Positions 35,187 through 44,272 of a DNA stretch of 64,000 nt are shown one piece after another (the stretch's first letter is position 1; each line of letters starts with the position of its first letter). The notes beneath the pieces were generated by a model. The model searched no databases. It was not told where the DNA came from and saw only the letters and a program-made list of their open reading frames with translations. Position numbers and translations under genes: made by a program. Source of the DNA: Lacticaseibacillus pabuli (GTDB taxonomy: Bacteria; Bacillota; Bacilli; Lactobacillales; Lactobacillaceae); NCBI RefSeq assembly GCF_028736235.1, contig NZ_CP117884.1, positions 372,001 through 436,000 on the forward strand. The letters run 5' to 3'.

Positions 35187-35714
35187 ATGAAATCTTTCTA
35201 TGTTGAAATGCAACGTAGCGGCTGGCTGCGCGGAATCATCATGGCGGCATTAGGGGCTTGGCTCTTACTATCGCCACGGACCGTCTTTGGCGTCATCGTG
35301 AACGTTGTGGCGGGTGTGCTGCTGGTGATGGGGATTATGAGTCTCATCTCGGGCGCACGGGTTCGCCGCGCTGGCGGTGCCAATATTGGTGTTGGTAGCG
35401 GGGTCGGCCTGATTGTCGCCGCATTCCTGGTCGAAATCTTCGCCGGTGTCTTTATCTCGATGTTCCCATTCATCTCTGGGATTCTCCTGATTATCTACGG
35501 CATCTCTTCCATTGGCGGTGCGAGCGCCAGCCGGCAGTATGTGAACGTGTCGAACGCGTCTGGCGTCATCTATGGGGTGCTGGTCATCATCGCCGGGATT
35601 GTGCTGATGTTCAACCCATTTGGTAGCATGATGCTCCTGCTCCGTGTCTTCGGTGGTATGTTAGTTGTGATGGGTGTCATGGAGTTCATCAACTCCTTCC
35701 GCTACCGCGCTTAA
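35187..35714 (+). CDS. HdeD/DUF308-family membrane protein
   Basis: 175 residues with five or six hydrophobic segments rich in Gly, Ile and Val, including IIMAALGAWLLLSPRTVFG and GVLVIIAGIVLMFNPFGSMMLL. These WLLLSP/GIVLMFNP-type repeats are typical of the HdeD/DUF308 family. HdeD in E. coli is linked to acid resistance; the function here is unproven. The ATG was chosen at 35187 because it starts the conserved region; an earlier in-frame ATG at 35133 has no good ribosome site. Confidence 0.78.
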   Translation: MKSFYVEMQRSGWLRGIIMAALGAWLLLSPRTVFGVIVNVVAGVLLVMGIMSLISGARVRRAGGANIGVGSGVGLIVAAFLVEIFAGVFISMFPFISGILLIIYGISSIGGASASRQYVNVSNASGVIYGVLVIIAGIVLMFNPFGSMMLLLRVFGGMLVVMGVMEFINSFRYRA

Positions 35715-35734
35715 TTAAACTAAATCCAAATAAA

Positions 35735-35767
35735 AAGTCGTCGCAGAAAATCTGCGGCGACTTTTTT
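35735..35767. terminator. Terminator between convergent genes
   Basis: AAGTCGTCGCAG/CTGCGGCGACTT stem with Ts on both sides. Confidence 0.88.
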
Positions 35768-35777
35768 GACACTTAGT

Positions 35778-36599
35778 TTAGTTGTTTTGCGGACGCTGTG
35801 GCTCGTTTGCCCAGTGGTTAATTGGACCGTATTTGTGGCCAACTGCGATGGGGTGGCCGATTGCCTCCGTTACAAAGGCGCGTGCCAAGCGAATGGCGGA
35901 TTCCACGTCGTTGCCCTTCGCGAGTTCAGCGGCAATGACAGCACTCACCGTGTCACCCGTCCCGTTACGCCGGTCTGTATCGTAGAAGGGAGCAGGGAGC
36001 CAGAAGGTCTTGCCACTTTCCAGCAGGACGTAATCGTCAACGGTTTCAGCGCCTTCACGCCGCTCACCCTTGATCATGATGTTCTTGGCACCCATCTGCT
36101 GCAACTCGCGTGCGGCATCGGCAATCTCTTCCTTGCTGGTCAGCTTGCGATCGACAATGTGCTCGGCCTCGTAGAAGTTAGGTGTCATCACGGTTGCGAT
36201 GGGGATGAGGCGTTTCTTCAAGGTTTCAAAAGCGGCGCTTTCAAGCAGCAAGGCACCATGTTTGGTCACGATGACCGGATCCAGCACTAGTTGTCCGAAG
36301 TCGTACTGCTCGAGCTTATCGGCAACCACGTTAATGAGGTCGGCATCGGCCAGCATCCCCGTCTTGGTTGCCCGAATCTTCAGGTCGTCGGCGAGAACGT
36401 CAAATTCTTTGGCGATGAACGGCAGCGGCAGGGTCACGCTGTCGTGGATGCCGTACGAGTTCCCAGCGACTGCGGCTGTGAGGGCAACGGTGCCGTACAC
36501 ACCGCGCATGAAGAAACTGTGTAAATCTGCTTGGATGCCGGCAGAGCCATCAGAATCGGAACCGCCGATTACCATTGCTTGTGGAAATTCGTTTGCCAT
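35778..36599 (-). CDS. ThiD/PdxK-family pyrimidine or pyridoxine kinase
   Basis: 273 residues from the ATG at 36599 (AGAGGT 8 bases upstream; a TTG two codons earlier is too close to the site). Ribokinase fold with GGSDSDGSAGIQADLHSFFMRGVYG, KTGMLA, LDPVIVTKHGALLL, TPNFYEAE and the catalytic RNGTGDTVSAVIAAELAKG. The family phosphorylates hydroxymethylpyrimidine (thiamine) or pyridoxal. No thiamine riboswitch or thi genes are nearby, so pyridoxal kinase activity is as likely. Confidence 0.85.
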   Translation of the reverse strand: MANEFPQAMVIGGSDSDGSAGIQADLHSFFMRGVYGTVALTAAVAGNSYGIHDSVTLPLPFIAKEFDVLADDLKIRATKTGMLADADLINVVADKLEQYDFGQLVLDPVIVTKHGALLLESAAFETLKKRLIPIATVMTPNFYEAEHIVDRKLTSKEEIADAARELQQMGAKNIMIKGERREGAETVDDYVLLESGKTFWLPAPFYDTDRRNGTGDTVSAVIAAELAKGNDVESAIRLARAFVTEAIGHPIAVGHKYGPINHWANEPQRPQNN

Positions 36600-36700
36600 G
36601 TTCAAATACCTCTTTTGTTTACGATTTGATTAGTTCAAATCAGTATAACGCGAATGCAGCTCTCATAACAACCAAAAAATGTCCGGTTTCTTGCGGAAAT

Positions 36701-36729
36701 AAAAAAAGCAGCGTTATTGCTAACGCCGC
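36701..36729 (-). terminator. Terminator of the unknown gene pair
   Basis: Minus strand GCGGCGTTA/TAACGCTGC stem followed by seven T. Confidence 0.88.
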
Positions 36730-36743
36730 CCAGAATTGTTGAT

Positions 36744-37799
36744 TTAGTTGAAAGCAGGTTTCTTTGGTAGAACCGCCTGGAGCCATTGCCCGAAGAATGG
36801 GTATTCGGTGTTCAATTCGATGATCTGCGTCTCGCTATCAGGGTAGCTGAGGCTGACCGTGTTCTTGTCAACGTCCACGGAGACGGACAGGTCGCGGTGC
36901 TTTGGCAAGGTGAGCGCGTAGTTACCGTCACCGGGCAGTTGCTTCATCAAAATGGCGTTTGAAGAGGCAATCACGAACAGCTCGTCCATCGCAGGCACGT
37001 TCGCTGCGGAACGAACATTGGCCTGGAGGGTCAAGTTCTGGCCGACGAGCTCGCCGGGGATGCTGGTTGATGCCCAAGTGAAGGTATCGCCATCCATGCT
37101 AGCGGTCCCGAGGTCCATCCAGTCGTGACCGTCTTCATCCAGCACGTGGTAACTAGAAACAGTCCCGCGGAGTTCAACGCTGATGCTGAGGTTGCCGGGT
37201 TCCATGACCATTTCGGATTCGGAAACCGCGTTGCTCGTGTCAAACTTGGTGGTAAATGTCAGACCATCAACTGGTTGCAAGACGGTTTCGTCCACAGTGC
37301 GGAAGTTGTAACCGGCGGCGTACATTTCACGAATGAGGACGCTGAGCCCGCGCAGTTCATCTTCGTTATAACCCAAGTCGTCTTCGTCGCCAGTAATCTG
37401 CGGCAAAGTAGGCAGGTTCGACGCCACGATGTAACCATCTGTGCTGAGTGGGTCAACGACGGTAAAGAGCTCACGGTTTTCGTCTTCAGTTGCGAGGAAG
37501 AAAACAATCGTGGTGTGCTCAGCGCTAGGTGCAACGGATTGCATCCAGAGGCGGCTGTTGAAGTCAGTCCCTTTCAGACCGTCAACGGTGTCAAAGGACT
37601 GCTTGAGCTTGTCGGCGAACAGCTCGGTGTAAGCCAGCAGGTTGTTCACACGGACAAAGTCATTGCTGGCCCACAGTGGGTCGGATGACAGGGCGTGTTC
37701 GTCTTTCTCGGCCTTGATGGTGACACGGTGGCGCGCGTCAGCAGGTTCGAGGGCATCGTTAATGATGCTCAGAATTTCTTGATCGTTAAAGTTAAGCAT
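36744..37799 (-). CDS. Conserved-looking protein of unknown function (351 aa), second gene of a pair
   Basis: Acidic, soluble, no signal peptide or membrane segment. Begins MLNFNDQEILSIINDALEP; the middle has alternating beta-rich stretches (LSISVELRGTVSSYHVLDEDGHDW) and a late ELFVIASSNAILMKQLPG. No motif was recognised. AGGAGG lies upstream and the start overlaps the previous gene by eight bases, so the two proteins are probably made together and may form a complex. Confidence 0.7.
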   Translation of the reverse strand: MLNFNDQEILSIINDALEPADARHRVTIKAEKDEHALSSDPLWASNDFVRVNNLLAYTELFADKLKQSFDTVDGLKGTDFNSRLWMQSVAPSAEHTTIVFFLATEDENRELFTVVDPLSTDGYIVASNLPTLPQITGDEDDLGYNEDELRGLSVLIREMYAAGYNFRTVDETVLQPVDGLTFTTKFDTSNAVSESEMVMEPGNLSISVELRGTVSSYHVLDEDGHDWMDLGTASMDGDTFTWASTSIPGELVGQNLTLQANVRSAANVPAMDELFVIASSNAILMKQLPGDGNYALTLPKHRDLSVSVDVDKNTVSLSYPDSETQIIELNTEYPFFGQWLQAVLPKKPAFN

Positions 37800-38670
37800 T
37801 CTGACGTTCCTCCTCCGCTGCCTTGAGTGCCTTCATGTAGTCCTTACGCAAGTTGGTCAGGATGTTGATAAACTGATCAATACTGCTGTAGCGGTTCATC
37901 ACAGCCTGGTATTCATAGCGGGTGACCGCGGCGTCGACTTGCAACTGACGCTTTTCGGCATCAAAGCGTTGGTCGGCGTCATCCTTAGCGTCCTCAAACT
38001 GGGTCCGCACCTGCGAAATCTCGTTGGTGTTACTCAGTGGGCGTTTTTTCGGTGCGTCGCCGTTGCTACTGTTGCTGGATGAAGGGGCGTCATCGGGATC
38101 GATAAAGTTCTTCAAGAGACCGCGGAAGCCAGAACCAGAGTTGGATGACGAGCGCTGCTGCAACTCTTCAGGCTCATCTTCGCTGGTTTCCAGATTTTCC
38201 AAGCGGGCGTGCAAATCGGTGGCACGTTGGTACACCTCTTTGCGCAAGTGCTCGATCTGGTCGTCCAAGTAGTGGTCTGGATCCTGGGCAAACTGTGATA
38301 AGTGTGGCAGGATGGCCTGTTGGGATTCGCTCTGGTGCACGATGCTCCGTGCAAACACGTCGAGTGACCCAAACTCACGGCGGTGGTACCAGTCACCAAA
38401 GTACACGTGACCGTCATCGCTGACTTCAAAGAATGGGACATACTCGCGCAACCAGTCGACCAGGTTGCTCTGCAGGAAGTGACGCAATTCCTTTTGGGCC
38501 GACTTGTCGTAGGCGAGAATGTAACCGGGCACTTCATGGATGTCCAGACGCAGGGTTTCTGCGGTTTTATCAATTCCCGCATACAGGCGGTAATATGAAT
38601 GGTCTTGCCATGCTTTGGCAAATTCACCAAAGAACTTTTGCTGGTAGGCCAGGCTGTTTTCAACTGACAT
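37792..38670 (-). CDS. Coiled-coil protein of unknown function (292 aa), first gene of a pair
   Basis: Begins MSVENSLAYQQKFFGEFAKAWQD. The N-terminal half looks globular (YFGDWYHRREFGSLDVFARS). A Ser/Asn-rich low-complexity linker (SSSNSGSG, SSSNSSNG) sits at about residues 174-209, and the C-terminus is a charged coiled coil. AGAGGT is upstream. No database family comes to mind; the linker between a globular part and a coiled coil suggests a scaffold or adaptor. Confidence 0.7.
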   Translation of the reverse strand: MSVENSLAYQQKFFGEFAKAWQDHSYYRLYAGIDKTAETLRLDIHEVPGYILAYDKSAQKELRHFLQSNLVDWLREYVPFFEVSDDGHVYFGDWYHRREFGSLDVFARSIVHQSESQQAILPHLSQFAQDPDHYLDDQIEHLRKEVYQRATDLHARLENLETSEDEPEELQQRSSSNSGSGFRGLLKNFIDPDDAPSSSNSSNGDAPKKRPLSNTNEISQVRTQFEDAKDDADQRFDAEKRQLQVDAAVTRYEYQAVMNRYSSIDQFINILTNLRKDYMKALKAAEEERQNA

Positions 38671-38932
38671 TTTTATACCTCTATCCGTTTTCCTCTATAA
38701 GAACAATTCTAACTCAATAATAACAAGTAAAGAACGCTTTATGTTCACGTTTTCGGGAATTTTTGTGTTTTTGGGCACAAAGTTGGCTGAAATATGCCAT
38801 CAAGGCCGATAAAAGTGTCCGAAATCATGAGCACAATGCCCATAGGATGCTCAGCGAGGTCTCACGAAATGACCTTTTTGCAGTTTGGGGCGCTATACTG
38901 ATGTGAGATTGCAAAAAAGGGAGGGAGCGACG

Positions 38933-40102
38933 TTGCGCGCAAATGTTCCACAGTTAAAGCTAAAGTGGCTATTTTTAGGCTACTTGATTACGAATACGGG
39001 GTCCAGCTTCATTTGGCCGCTGACGACTATCTATATGCACGAATACCTGCATGAAAGTTTGACGGTGGCAGGGATAGTCCTCCTATTCAACTCGCTATTT
39101 ATGGTTGCCGGCAGTATTATCGGTGGGCGCTTGTTCGACACCTGGCGCGAGGACGTCACGATTCTGACGGGAATTGTCTTGGTGACGGTCTCGACGGGCC
39201 TGCTGATTGTGTTCCACGGGTGGCCCGCGTACCCGTTACTACTCATCGTTTCCGGTTTTGGGAACGGGATGACCGTGACGGCGATTAACGGGTTTGCGAC
39301 TCGTGTGACCAGTAAACGGGCGAGCTTCATCTTCAACGTGATGTACTTTATCCAAAACTTGGGCCTGGTCTTTGGGACTTTGGCGGTTGGGTTCATTTTA
39401 CCGATGGGGATCACTTACATCTTCGCGATTGCTTTCATTATGTACGTGCTATTCCTTGGCATTGCGTGGTTCGAGTATCGCGGCAAGAATCGGCCGAACA
39501 AGGCGCGTGCGAGCAAGCAGAAGACTAAGCTGCACCTGGAACGGCCTGTGTTGGCGGTTCTGCTGACACTTGTCCTCGTCTGGGTCTTTTACGAACAATG
39601 GCAGAGCAATATCTCTGCGTACATGTTGGCGCAAGGTCTGACCGTTCGGGACTACAGTTTCCTGTGGACGGTTAACGCCGTGCTGATTGTGGTATTCCAG
39701 CCCGTCCTGACATTCTTGGACGACTGGCTGACCAAGCACCTGCACGGACGCCTCTACTTCGGCTTTGTACTGCTTGCGGTTTCGTTCATCATGTTGATTG
39801 GTGCCAAGCAGTATTTCCTGTTCGTTGCCTCCATGTCAGTACTGACTTTGGGTGAGATTATTGCCTTGCCAGCTGTCGCGACTTTTGTGGATCAGTTTGC
39901 GTCGCAAGATCAAAAAGGACGCTACCAGGGTTTCGTGCAATCCTGCGCATCTCTGGGCCGCGCGATTGGACCACTGATTGGTGCCTTGTTAATTGAAGCA
40001 ACTAGTTACCGCCTGCTGTTCATTGCCGCGACTGTGATTATCATCCTCAGCACGGGTCTGTTCGGATTGAGTAATCTTCCTAGCCGTGTACGTGAAAAGT
40101 GA
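38933..40102 (+). CDS. MFS transporter
   Basis: 389 residues from a TTG start behind GGGAGGG; TATACT is in a suitable -10 position upstream. Twelve hydrophobic segments; GGRLFDTWRED after helix 2 is the degenerate MFS loop motif and GRYQGFVQSCASLGRAIGPLIGALL the late motif. Likely a drug/proton or metabolite exporter (12-TM DHA group); substrate unknown. The tRNA-Ala gene follows 55 bases downstream. Confidence 0.85.
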   Translation: MRANVPQLKLKWLFLGYLITNTGSSFIWPLTTIYMHEYLHESLTVAGIVLLFNSLFMVAGSIIGGRLFDTWREDVTILTGIVLVTVSTGLLIVFHGWPAYPLLLIVSGFGNGMTVTAINGFATRVTSKRASFIFNVMYFIQNLGLVFGTLAVGFILPMGITYIFAIAFIMYVLFLGIAWFEYRGKNRPNKARASKQKTKLHLERPVLAVLLTLVLVWVFYEQWQSNISAYMLAQGLTVRDYSFLWTVNAVLIVVFQPVLTFLDDWLTKHLHGRLYFGFVLLAVSFIMLIGAKQYFLFVASMSVLTLGEIIALPAVATFVDQFASQDQKGRYQGFVQSCASLGRAIGPLIGALLIEATSYRLLFIAATVIIILSTGLFGLSNLPSRVREK

Positions 40103-40157
40103 GTGTTGCCGCTTGTCGTAGCGCTAACAAAAGTGCTAGAATAAAATTCGTATTGAT

Positions 40158-40230
40158 GGGTCCATAGCTCAGTTGGGAGAGCGCCTGCTTCGCATGTAGG
40201 AGGTCGACGGTTCAAGTCCGTTTGGATCCA
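40158..40230 (+). tRNA. tRNA-Ala (anticodon CGC)
   Basis: A 73-base cloverleaf. Acceptor GGGTCCA/TGGATCC has the G3:U70 pair that identifies alanine; D-loop AGCTCAGTTGGGAGAGC; anticodon arm CCTGC-TTCGCAT-GTAGG with CGC; T-arm GACGGTTCAAGTCCGTT. The CCA end is not encoded. CGC reads the GCG codon, common in this genome. Confidence 0.95.
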
Positions 40231-40248
40231 GAATAGGGATGGCAAATT

Positions 40249-40278
40249 AAAAGGACGACCAGAAATGGCCGTCCTTTT
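40249..40278. terminator. Terminator after tRNA-Ala
   Basis: AAAGGACG/CGTCCTTT stem with inner CC/GG; also usable for the convergent membrane gene. Confidence 0.85.
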
Positions 40279-40298
40279 GTTGTCTCAAAAAGTTGTAA

Positions 40299-40610
40299 TT
40301 ATAGCCCAGCAATTTGACTTGCCCAGTACAAAATCATGGCACCGACACAAAACATAAAGATTGCCACAACAATTGCTACGGATACCGTGTGCCGTTGTAG
40401 CTGACTGAATGGGATGGGTTTGGTTGCGTGCAGGATGAGCTCCGTGTGTTGGAATACGCCAAGTGCAAAGCCGCTCAGGATGAATAGGGCGCCTAGCAAT
40501 GCCGCGCCACCCGCGAGTATTTGGTTGTTCTGGATCATGGCGCCGGCCAAGGTAATTAGCGCCGCGGTGATGAAACCTGGCCAAAATAGGGTTCGTAAAT
40601 TGTGTTGCAT
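40299..40610 (-). CDS. Small membrane protein of unknown function (103 aa)
   Basis: Three hydrophobic segments (about 8-26, 33-52, 79-99). The ATG at 40610 was chosen because GAGG lies 9 bases upstream and the first helix follows directly; the open frame extends further but has no ribosome site and crosses a hairpin. No family recognised. Confidence 0.65.
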   Translation of the reverse strand: MQHNLRTLFWPGFITAALITLAGAMIQNNQILAGGAALLGALFILSGFALGVFQHTELILHATKPIPFSQLQRHTVSVAIVVAIFMFCVGAMILYWASQIAGL

Positions 40611-41005
40611 CGTGTTCGACCTCACAGTTGAATTGGGTACAAAAAAACACGCCGCTAGCGGCGCGCTCTTTGGGTGCTCACAGGTTGATTTTAGCATAGT
40701 TATGGGTAGATACGAAGAGATTGCATTACCCGGGCAAAGAAAACGGCCGCCCACTAAGGCGACCGGACATGGGTGGGAAACCCATGATATTAATTTTTTC
40801 AGAGGAGAATGAAGAAAATTCTGTTGGGACATAAAAGGGATGGATATCCTCAACAATTGCAGTTTAGCAGGTAATTGTGAAGAAATCTAGGAGATGGGGG
40901 AATTGTTGGGGGAAAGTTTAGGGGAGGAAGGATTAAGTTCAAGAGATTAAGTTCAAAAGATTAAGTGCATGGATGTGACAAATTGTTCGCACAATTAGTC
41001 ACTGC
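40611..41005. other. Intergenic region without a clear gene
   Basis: Contains hairpins: CGCCGCTAGCGGCG at about 40651-40664, a minus-strand GGTCGCC/GGCGGCC stem with a T-rich tail near 40740-40760, and CATGGGT/ACCCATG at about 40767-40785. Purine-rich stretches with the repeated phrase GATTAAGT follow. No coding sequence with a ribosome site was found. Confidence 0.4.
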
Positions 41006-41093
41006 ATTTGGCTAAATTCGTGTGGGACAGTAAAAGCCCGAATTCCGCTTCGCGAAATCGGACTTTAACTGTCCCATACTTATTAAGCCAAAT
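41006..41093. repeat. Palindromic intergenic repeat, full copy B
   Basis: An 88-base imperfect palindrome starting ATTTGGCTAA and ending AAGCCAAAT, core CCGCTTCGCG. It aligns over its full length with copies A and C after reverse complementing. The outer stem has changed C to G on one side and G to C on the other (TGGC/GCCA instead of TCGC/GCGA), and the inner stem is GGGACAGT/ACTGTCCC. Confidence 0.8.
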
Positions 41094-41187
41094 AGCAAAA
41101 GAACCACCGACAAGGTCGATGGCTCAAGGAGTAAGGGTTGGCCGGCAGAAGGGTAGTCCACCGGCGATTTTACTTTGGAGGAGTAAA

Positions 41188-41319
41188 ATGAAAAAAAGTT
41201 GGGTTGGGTATCGAGATAAGGGGTTGGCTTGTCCCGATAAATACACTATAAAGACCATTTGTGAAGAAAGTGTGACGCTTTCCATTACGAAATATGAACG
41301 GTGTTTAAAGGAAGTCTAA
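41188..41319 (+). CDS. Possible small protein (43 aa)
   Basis: Starts MKKSWVGYRDKGLACPDKYT four bases behind a strong GGAGGAG, ends CLKEV. Two or three cysteines, basic. No homologue is recognised and the region is otherwise non-coding, so this may be a chance frame or a decayed gene. Confidence 0.3.
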   Translation: MKKSWVGYRDKGLACPDKYTIKTICEESVTLSITKYERCLKEV

Positions 41320-41428
41320 ACTTACAAAAAGTTAGTATTGTCTTTAGTGGATTGAGGGCGTACATTATAGGCGTACAAAGCAGTTCGTCGTTGTTATCGC
41401 ACAAAGTCAACCAATGGAGGATGCAATC

Positions 41429-41809
41429 ATGAAAATCGATTTTAAACCTGAAGCAATCGCTAAGATTCAGCCACACCTTGGTGATGGTAAGAAACTGCTG
41501 CTGACCTTTGAAGATGGCGTGGGCCCATACTCGCAGCACGCCATGATTCACATGCAAGTTCAGTTTAGCTTTAACGTTGTGGCCGCAGACGCTGACGTTT
41601 CGGATTACCAGACATGGCTCGACAGCAATCTCGGTAAAGTTGGGATTAAGGACTACTCAACAGAGGATCTCGATGAAAACATGGTCGTTCGTCTGAATGA
41701 ACAAAACGATGCCTTGATTTTGTCCGGAGATGGCGGCATTATCGACATCAACCTGGGCTTTATCGACTTTACCGATCCGAACGGGATTGCCAAGAACCCT
41801 GCCCGCTAA
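41429..41809 (+). CDS. HesB/IscA-like (iron-sulfur biosynthesis family) protein
   Basis: 126 residues from the ATG at 41429 behind TGGAGG. The N-terminal KIDFKPEAIAKIQPHLGDGKKLLLTFEDGVG and the late LSGDGGIIDINLGF resemble the core HesB-like domain of Firmicutes (YqkB group). The cysteine ligands of true A-type scaffold proteins are not present, so a direct role in cluster transfer is doubtful. Confidence 0.65.
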   Translation: MKIDFKPEAIAKIQPHLGDGKKLLLTFEDGVGPYSQHAMIHMQVQFSFNVVAADADVSDYQTWLDSNLGKVGIKDYSTEDLDENMVVRLNEQNDALILSGDGGIIDINLGFIDFTDPNGIAKNPAR

Positions 41810-41892
41810 TAATTATTTCATTAATTTCGCAAAAAGCCTGCAAAAAGCGCCCGCCTGCGTTATCATGACTCAATGAATAAGAATTAGGAGTA

Positions 41893-42327
41893 ATGACGCA
41901 GAAAATGATTAGTTACAATTTTGAAAATGGACTCACGATTCACGAAATCCGCGGTCTGTATGATGAAAATGAACTGGCCAAGTATCGCGGTGACGCCGCT
42001 GAACTGGCTGCAGGTCTCGCAAACTCGACAATCATGACTGCGCGTGATGATGGTCGGTTAGTGGGCCTGATTCGTGGTGTCTCAGACATGCACACCATTT
42101 TGTTTATGAACGATTTGGTTGTCCTGCCTGAGTACAGTGAAGATGGGGTCGCCGCTGAACTGCTCAGTCAGTTCACGGAGTACTTCAAACAGGTGAGTCA
42201 GATTGTGGCGTTCGGAAACAACGATGAAGAGCGCAAGTTGCTCAAGAGCGTTGGCTTCACGACACCTACCGATACTGACGGTGACTGTCTTGTACGACCA
42301 CGCAAGATTCTCGATATTCGTTACTAG
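41893..42327 (+). CDS. GNAT-family N-acetyltransferase
   Basis: 144 residues. GNAT fold without much catalytic detail: IHEIRGLYDENELAK, MTARDDGRLVGLIRGVSD, FMNDLVVLPEYSEDGVAAELLSQF (the LVV/P-x-x and acetyl-CoA loop) and SVGFTTP. Substrate unknown. AGGAG is only two bases from the ATG at 41893, which is tight; an in-frame ATG at 41905 is the alternative start. Confidence 0.75.
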   Translation: MTQKMISYNFENGLTIHEIRGLYDENELAKYRGDAAELAAGLANSTIMTARDDGRLVGLIRGVSDMHTILFMNDLVVLPEYSEDGVAAELLSQFTEYFKQVSQIVAFGNNDEERKLLKSVGFTTPTDTDGDCLVRPRKILDIRY

Positions 42328-42336
42328 TGGGGGTTA

Positions 42337-42633
42337 ATGATGGCAGAAAAAGTAGCTGTAAGCCGTAACCAGAAAATTAGCGGCGCGAATGCAATCATGG
42401 ATCAGGGCTATGCCACCGAGCGTGACATCCCCGACATGATGAACGCCAACTTTGCACGTGAGTTTGTGCTCGAGGTCCAAGACGAACTCGAGTTGCGGAG
42501 CCTCGACGTGAGCATCGTGCTTGAGAGCTTCAACTACTATATGGGAACTGGTTGCATTATCTATGCACCCAGCCGTATTTCCCAGGATGAAGCCAAGGAA
42601 ATCTTGCGCAAAGCACTCGGATACAAAAAGTAA
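42337..42633 (+). CDS. Small protein of unknown function (98 aa)
   Basis: Begins MMAEKVAVSRNQKISGANAIMDQ, mixed alpha/beta and soluble. GGGGG lies just before two consecutive ATGs, 9 bases after the GNAT gene, so they share a message. No motif recognised. Confidence 0.65.
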   Translation: MMAEKVAVSRNQKISGANAIMDQGYATERDIPDMMNANFAREFVLEVQDELELRSLDVSIVLESFNYYMGTGCIIYAPSRISQDEAKEILRKALGYKK

Positions 42634-42639
42634 AACAAA

Positions 42640-42684
42640 ATGCAGTCTGCCGCTTCATCAAGCGACAGGCTGCATTTTTTGTCC
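42640..42684. terminator. Terminator between convergent genes
   Basis: AAATGCAG/CTGCATTT outer stem with inner CGCTT/AAGCG and six T. Confidence 0.88.
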
Positions 42685-42690
42685 CTTCAA

Positions 42691-43716
42691 CTAATCGGTG
42701 AAGCCGCCCGTGATGACGACTTTACCCGTCCCGTGGCCGCCGTCAACAGCCACCGTTGCCTCACGCACATTGGCGGCATTAATTGGCCCAAGCACAGAAC
42801 CAGTGATGTCCTGGATGATACCGGCCAAAATCAGTTCCATGACGTGGGTGATGATTTCGCCTTGGCGTGCCATATCCAGACCAGCATCTGACCGCGCGAA
42901 CATGTACTCGAAGTCGAGGCTGGCTGACTTGTTTTTCAGTGCGGCGACGTCTAAGGGTGCGGTTGGCAGGACAAGACAACCGACGTGGCCAAATGGGGCG
43001 ACCAGATCCGCAGCAAGCCGCATGTAGGGCTCTGGTGCGTACAAAATGGCCACGCCATCGAATTCCTTGTTCCCCAGTTTCTTGAGCTGAGGCAGGAGGT
43101 CTTGATGATGGTCGACAATTTGCTTGACGCCCAGTTCCTTGAGCCATACCGCGTGCTTTGGACTCGCCGTCGCCACCACGTTTAGCCCGGCCCAGCTAGC
43201 GAGCTGCGTCAGAACTGACCCGACACCACCGGCCCCGTTAATCACGAGCAAGGTTTTGCCCCCGTTGGCGTCCGCAGCTGGAACGAAGCCCATCTTATCG
43301 AAGAGCAACTCCCAGGCGGTGACGCTGACGAGTGGGAAGGCAACTGCCTGTTCATCAGTTAAGGAACTTGGAACGTGCCCGACCAAACGATAATCGACAG
43401 CTTGGTAGTGCTGCTCACTACCGGCGCGCGTCGACGTGCCCGCGTAGGCCACCCGATCGCCCAGGTGGAATCCCTGGACCGCAATGCCCATTTCGGCCAC
43501 AGTGCCCAGCGCATCGTGTCCAGAAACCTGGGGCTGTTCGGTCGCGGTACTGCTGAGACGCAACTTTGTGTCCACGGGGTTAACTGCCACCGCGCTTACT
43601 TCGACGAGCAGGTCGTTGGGGCCGATAGTTGGCATAGGCAAGGTCGTATCAACAAAGCTTTGCGGGTCGGTTGCAGGCAGTGCTTGATAGTAGGCAACAC
43701 CATAGTTTTTACTCAA
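42691..43716 (-). CDS. Medium-chain dehydrogenase/reductase, zinc-independent quinone oxidoreductase type
   Basis: 341 residues. VNPVDTKLR and GHDALGTVAEMG in the GroES-like part, LVINGAGGVGSVLTQLASWAGL as the NADPH loop, and late GHGTGKVVITGG. The cysteine ligands for zinc are absent, as in the ZADH/quinone reductase subgroup. Expected to reduce an enone or quinone with NADPH. Confidence 0.88.
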   Translation of the reverse strand: MSKNYGVAYYQALPATDPQSFVDTTLPMPTIGPNDLLVEVSAVAVNPVDTKLRLSSTATEQPQVSGHDALGTVAEMGIAVQGFHLGDRVAYAGTSTRAGSEQHYQAVDYRLVGHVPSSLTDEQAVAFPLVSVTAWELLFDKMGFVPAADANGGKTLLVINGAGGVGSVLTQLASWAGLNVVATASPKHAVWLKELGVKQIVDHHQDLLPQLKKLGNKEFDGVAILYAPEPYMRLAADLVAPFGHVGCLVLPTAPLDVAALKNKSASLDFEYMFARSDAGLDMARQGEIITHVMELILAGIIQDITGSVLGPINAANVREATVAVDGGHGTGKVVITGGFTD

Positions 43717-43829
43717 GATTCATCATCCTCTCTGTCCCGATTCTACCACGCGACCGTGACCTTTACCGAATCGTAATGCACTAGGCCCCAATGTCTGGTA
43801 AAATCAATCTAGAAATGGAGGTGGCAGGG

Positions 43830-44255
43830 ATGCGTGAACAACCTGCACGACGTGGTAATGGGGGACTCATTACTTTAGGCGTCATCGTCGCTTTGGTATT
43901 TAGCGGCGTGGCCATGTTCCTCACATCACCGCACAACCTGCTGGGTTACGCTAGCACGTTGGGTTTTGGGATTTTATTAACTTTGGGCTTGGTTTTACTA
44001 ACCGCACTCGACGGTCGGGCACGGTCACGCACCGTGCGCTTCTTTACCGATTGGATTTGCGGGACCATCTTGCTGGCACTCGTGCACCTGTTCCTGATTG
44101 GGATTGACCCGCAGTGGTTATTCTTGATGGCAGGTAGCGCGGTGATTGCACTGATTAGCCTGATTGCCGCACTCACCACCAAGTACACCCGCGTGACGTA
44201 CGATGATGAGCCAGACGATGGCGAAGACAACCGCATGCGTCGGCGTCGTCGCTAA
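43830..44255 (+). CDS. Membrane protein of unknown function (141 aa)
   Basis: Four hydrophobic segments followed by an acidic then Arg-rich tail (DDEPDDGEDNRMRRRRR). The ATG at 43830 follows TGGAGG; the earlier in-frame ATG at 43791 overlaps a likely -10 (TAAAAT). No family recognised. Confidence 0.7.
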   Translation: MREQPARRGNGGLITLGVIVALVFSGVAMFLTSPHNLLGYASTLGFGILLTLGLVLLTALDGRARSRTVRFFTDWICGTILLALVHLFLIGIDPQWLFLMAGSAVIALISLIAALTTKYTRVTYDDEPDDGEDNRMRRRRR

Positions 44256-44272
44256 ACTAAATGCATACAAAT

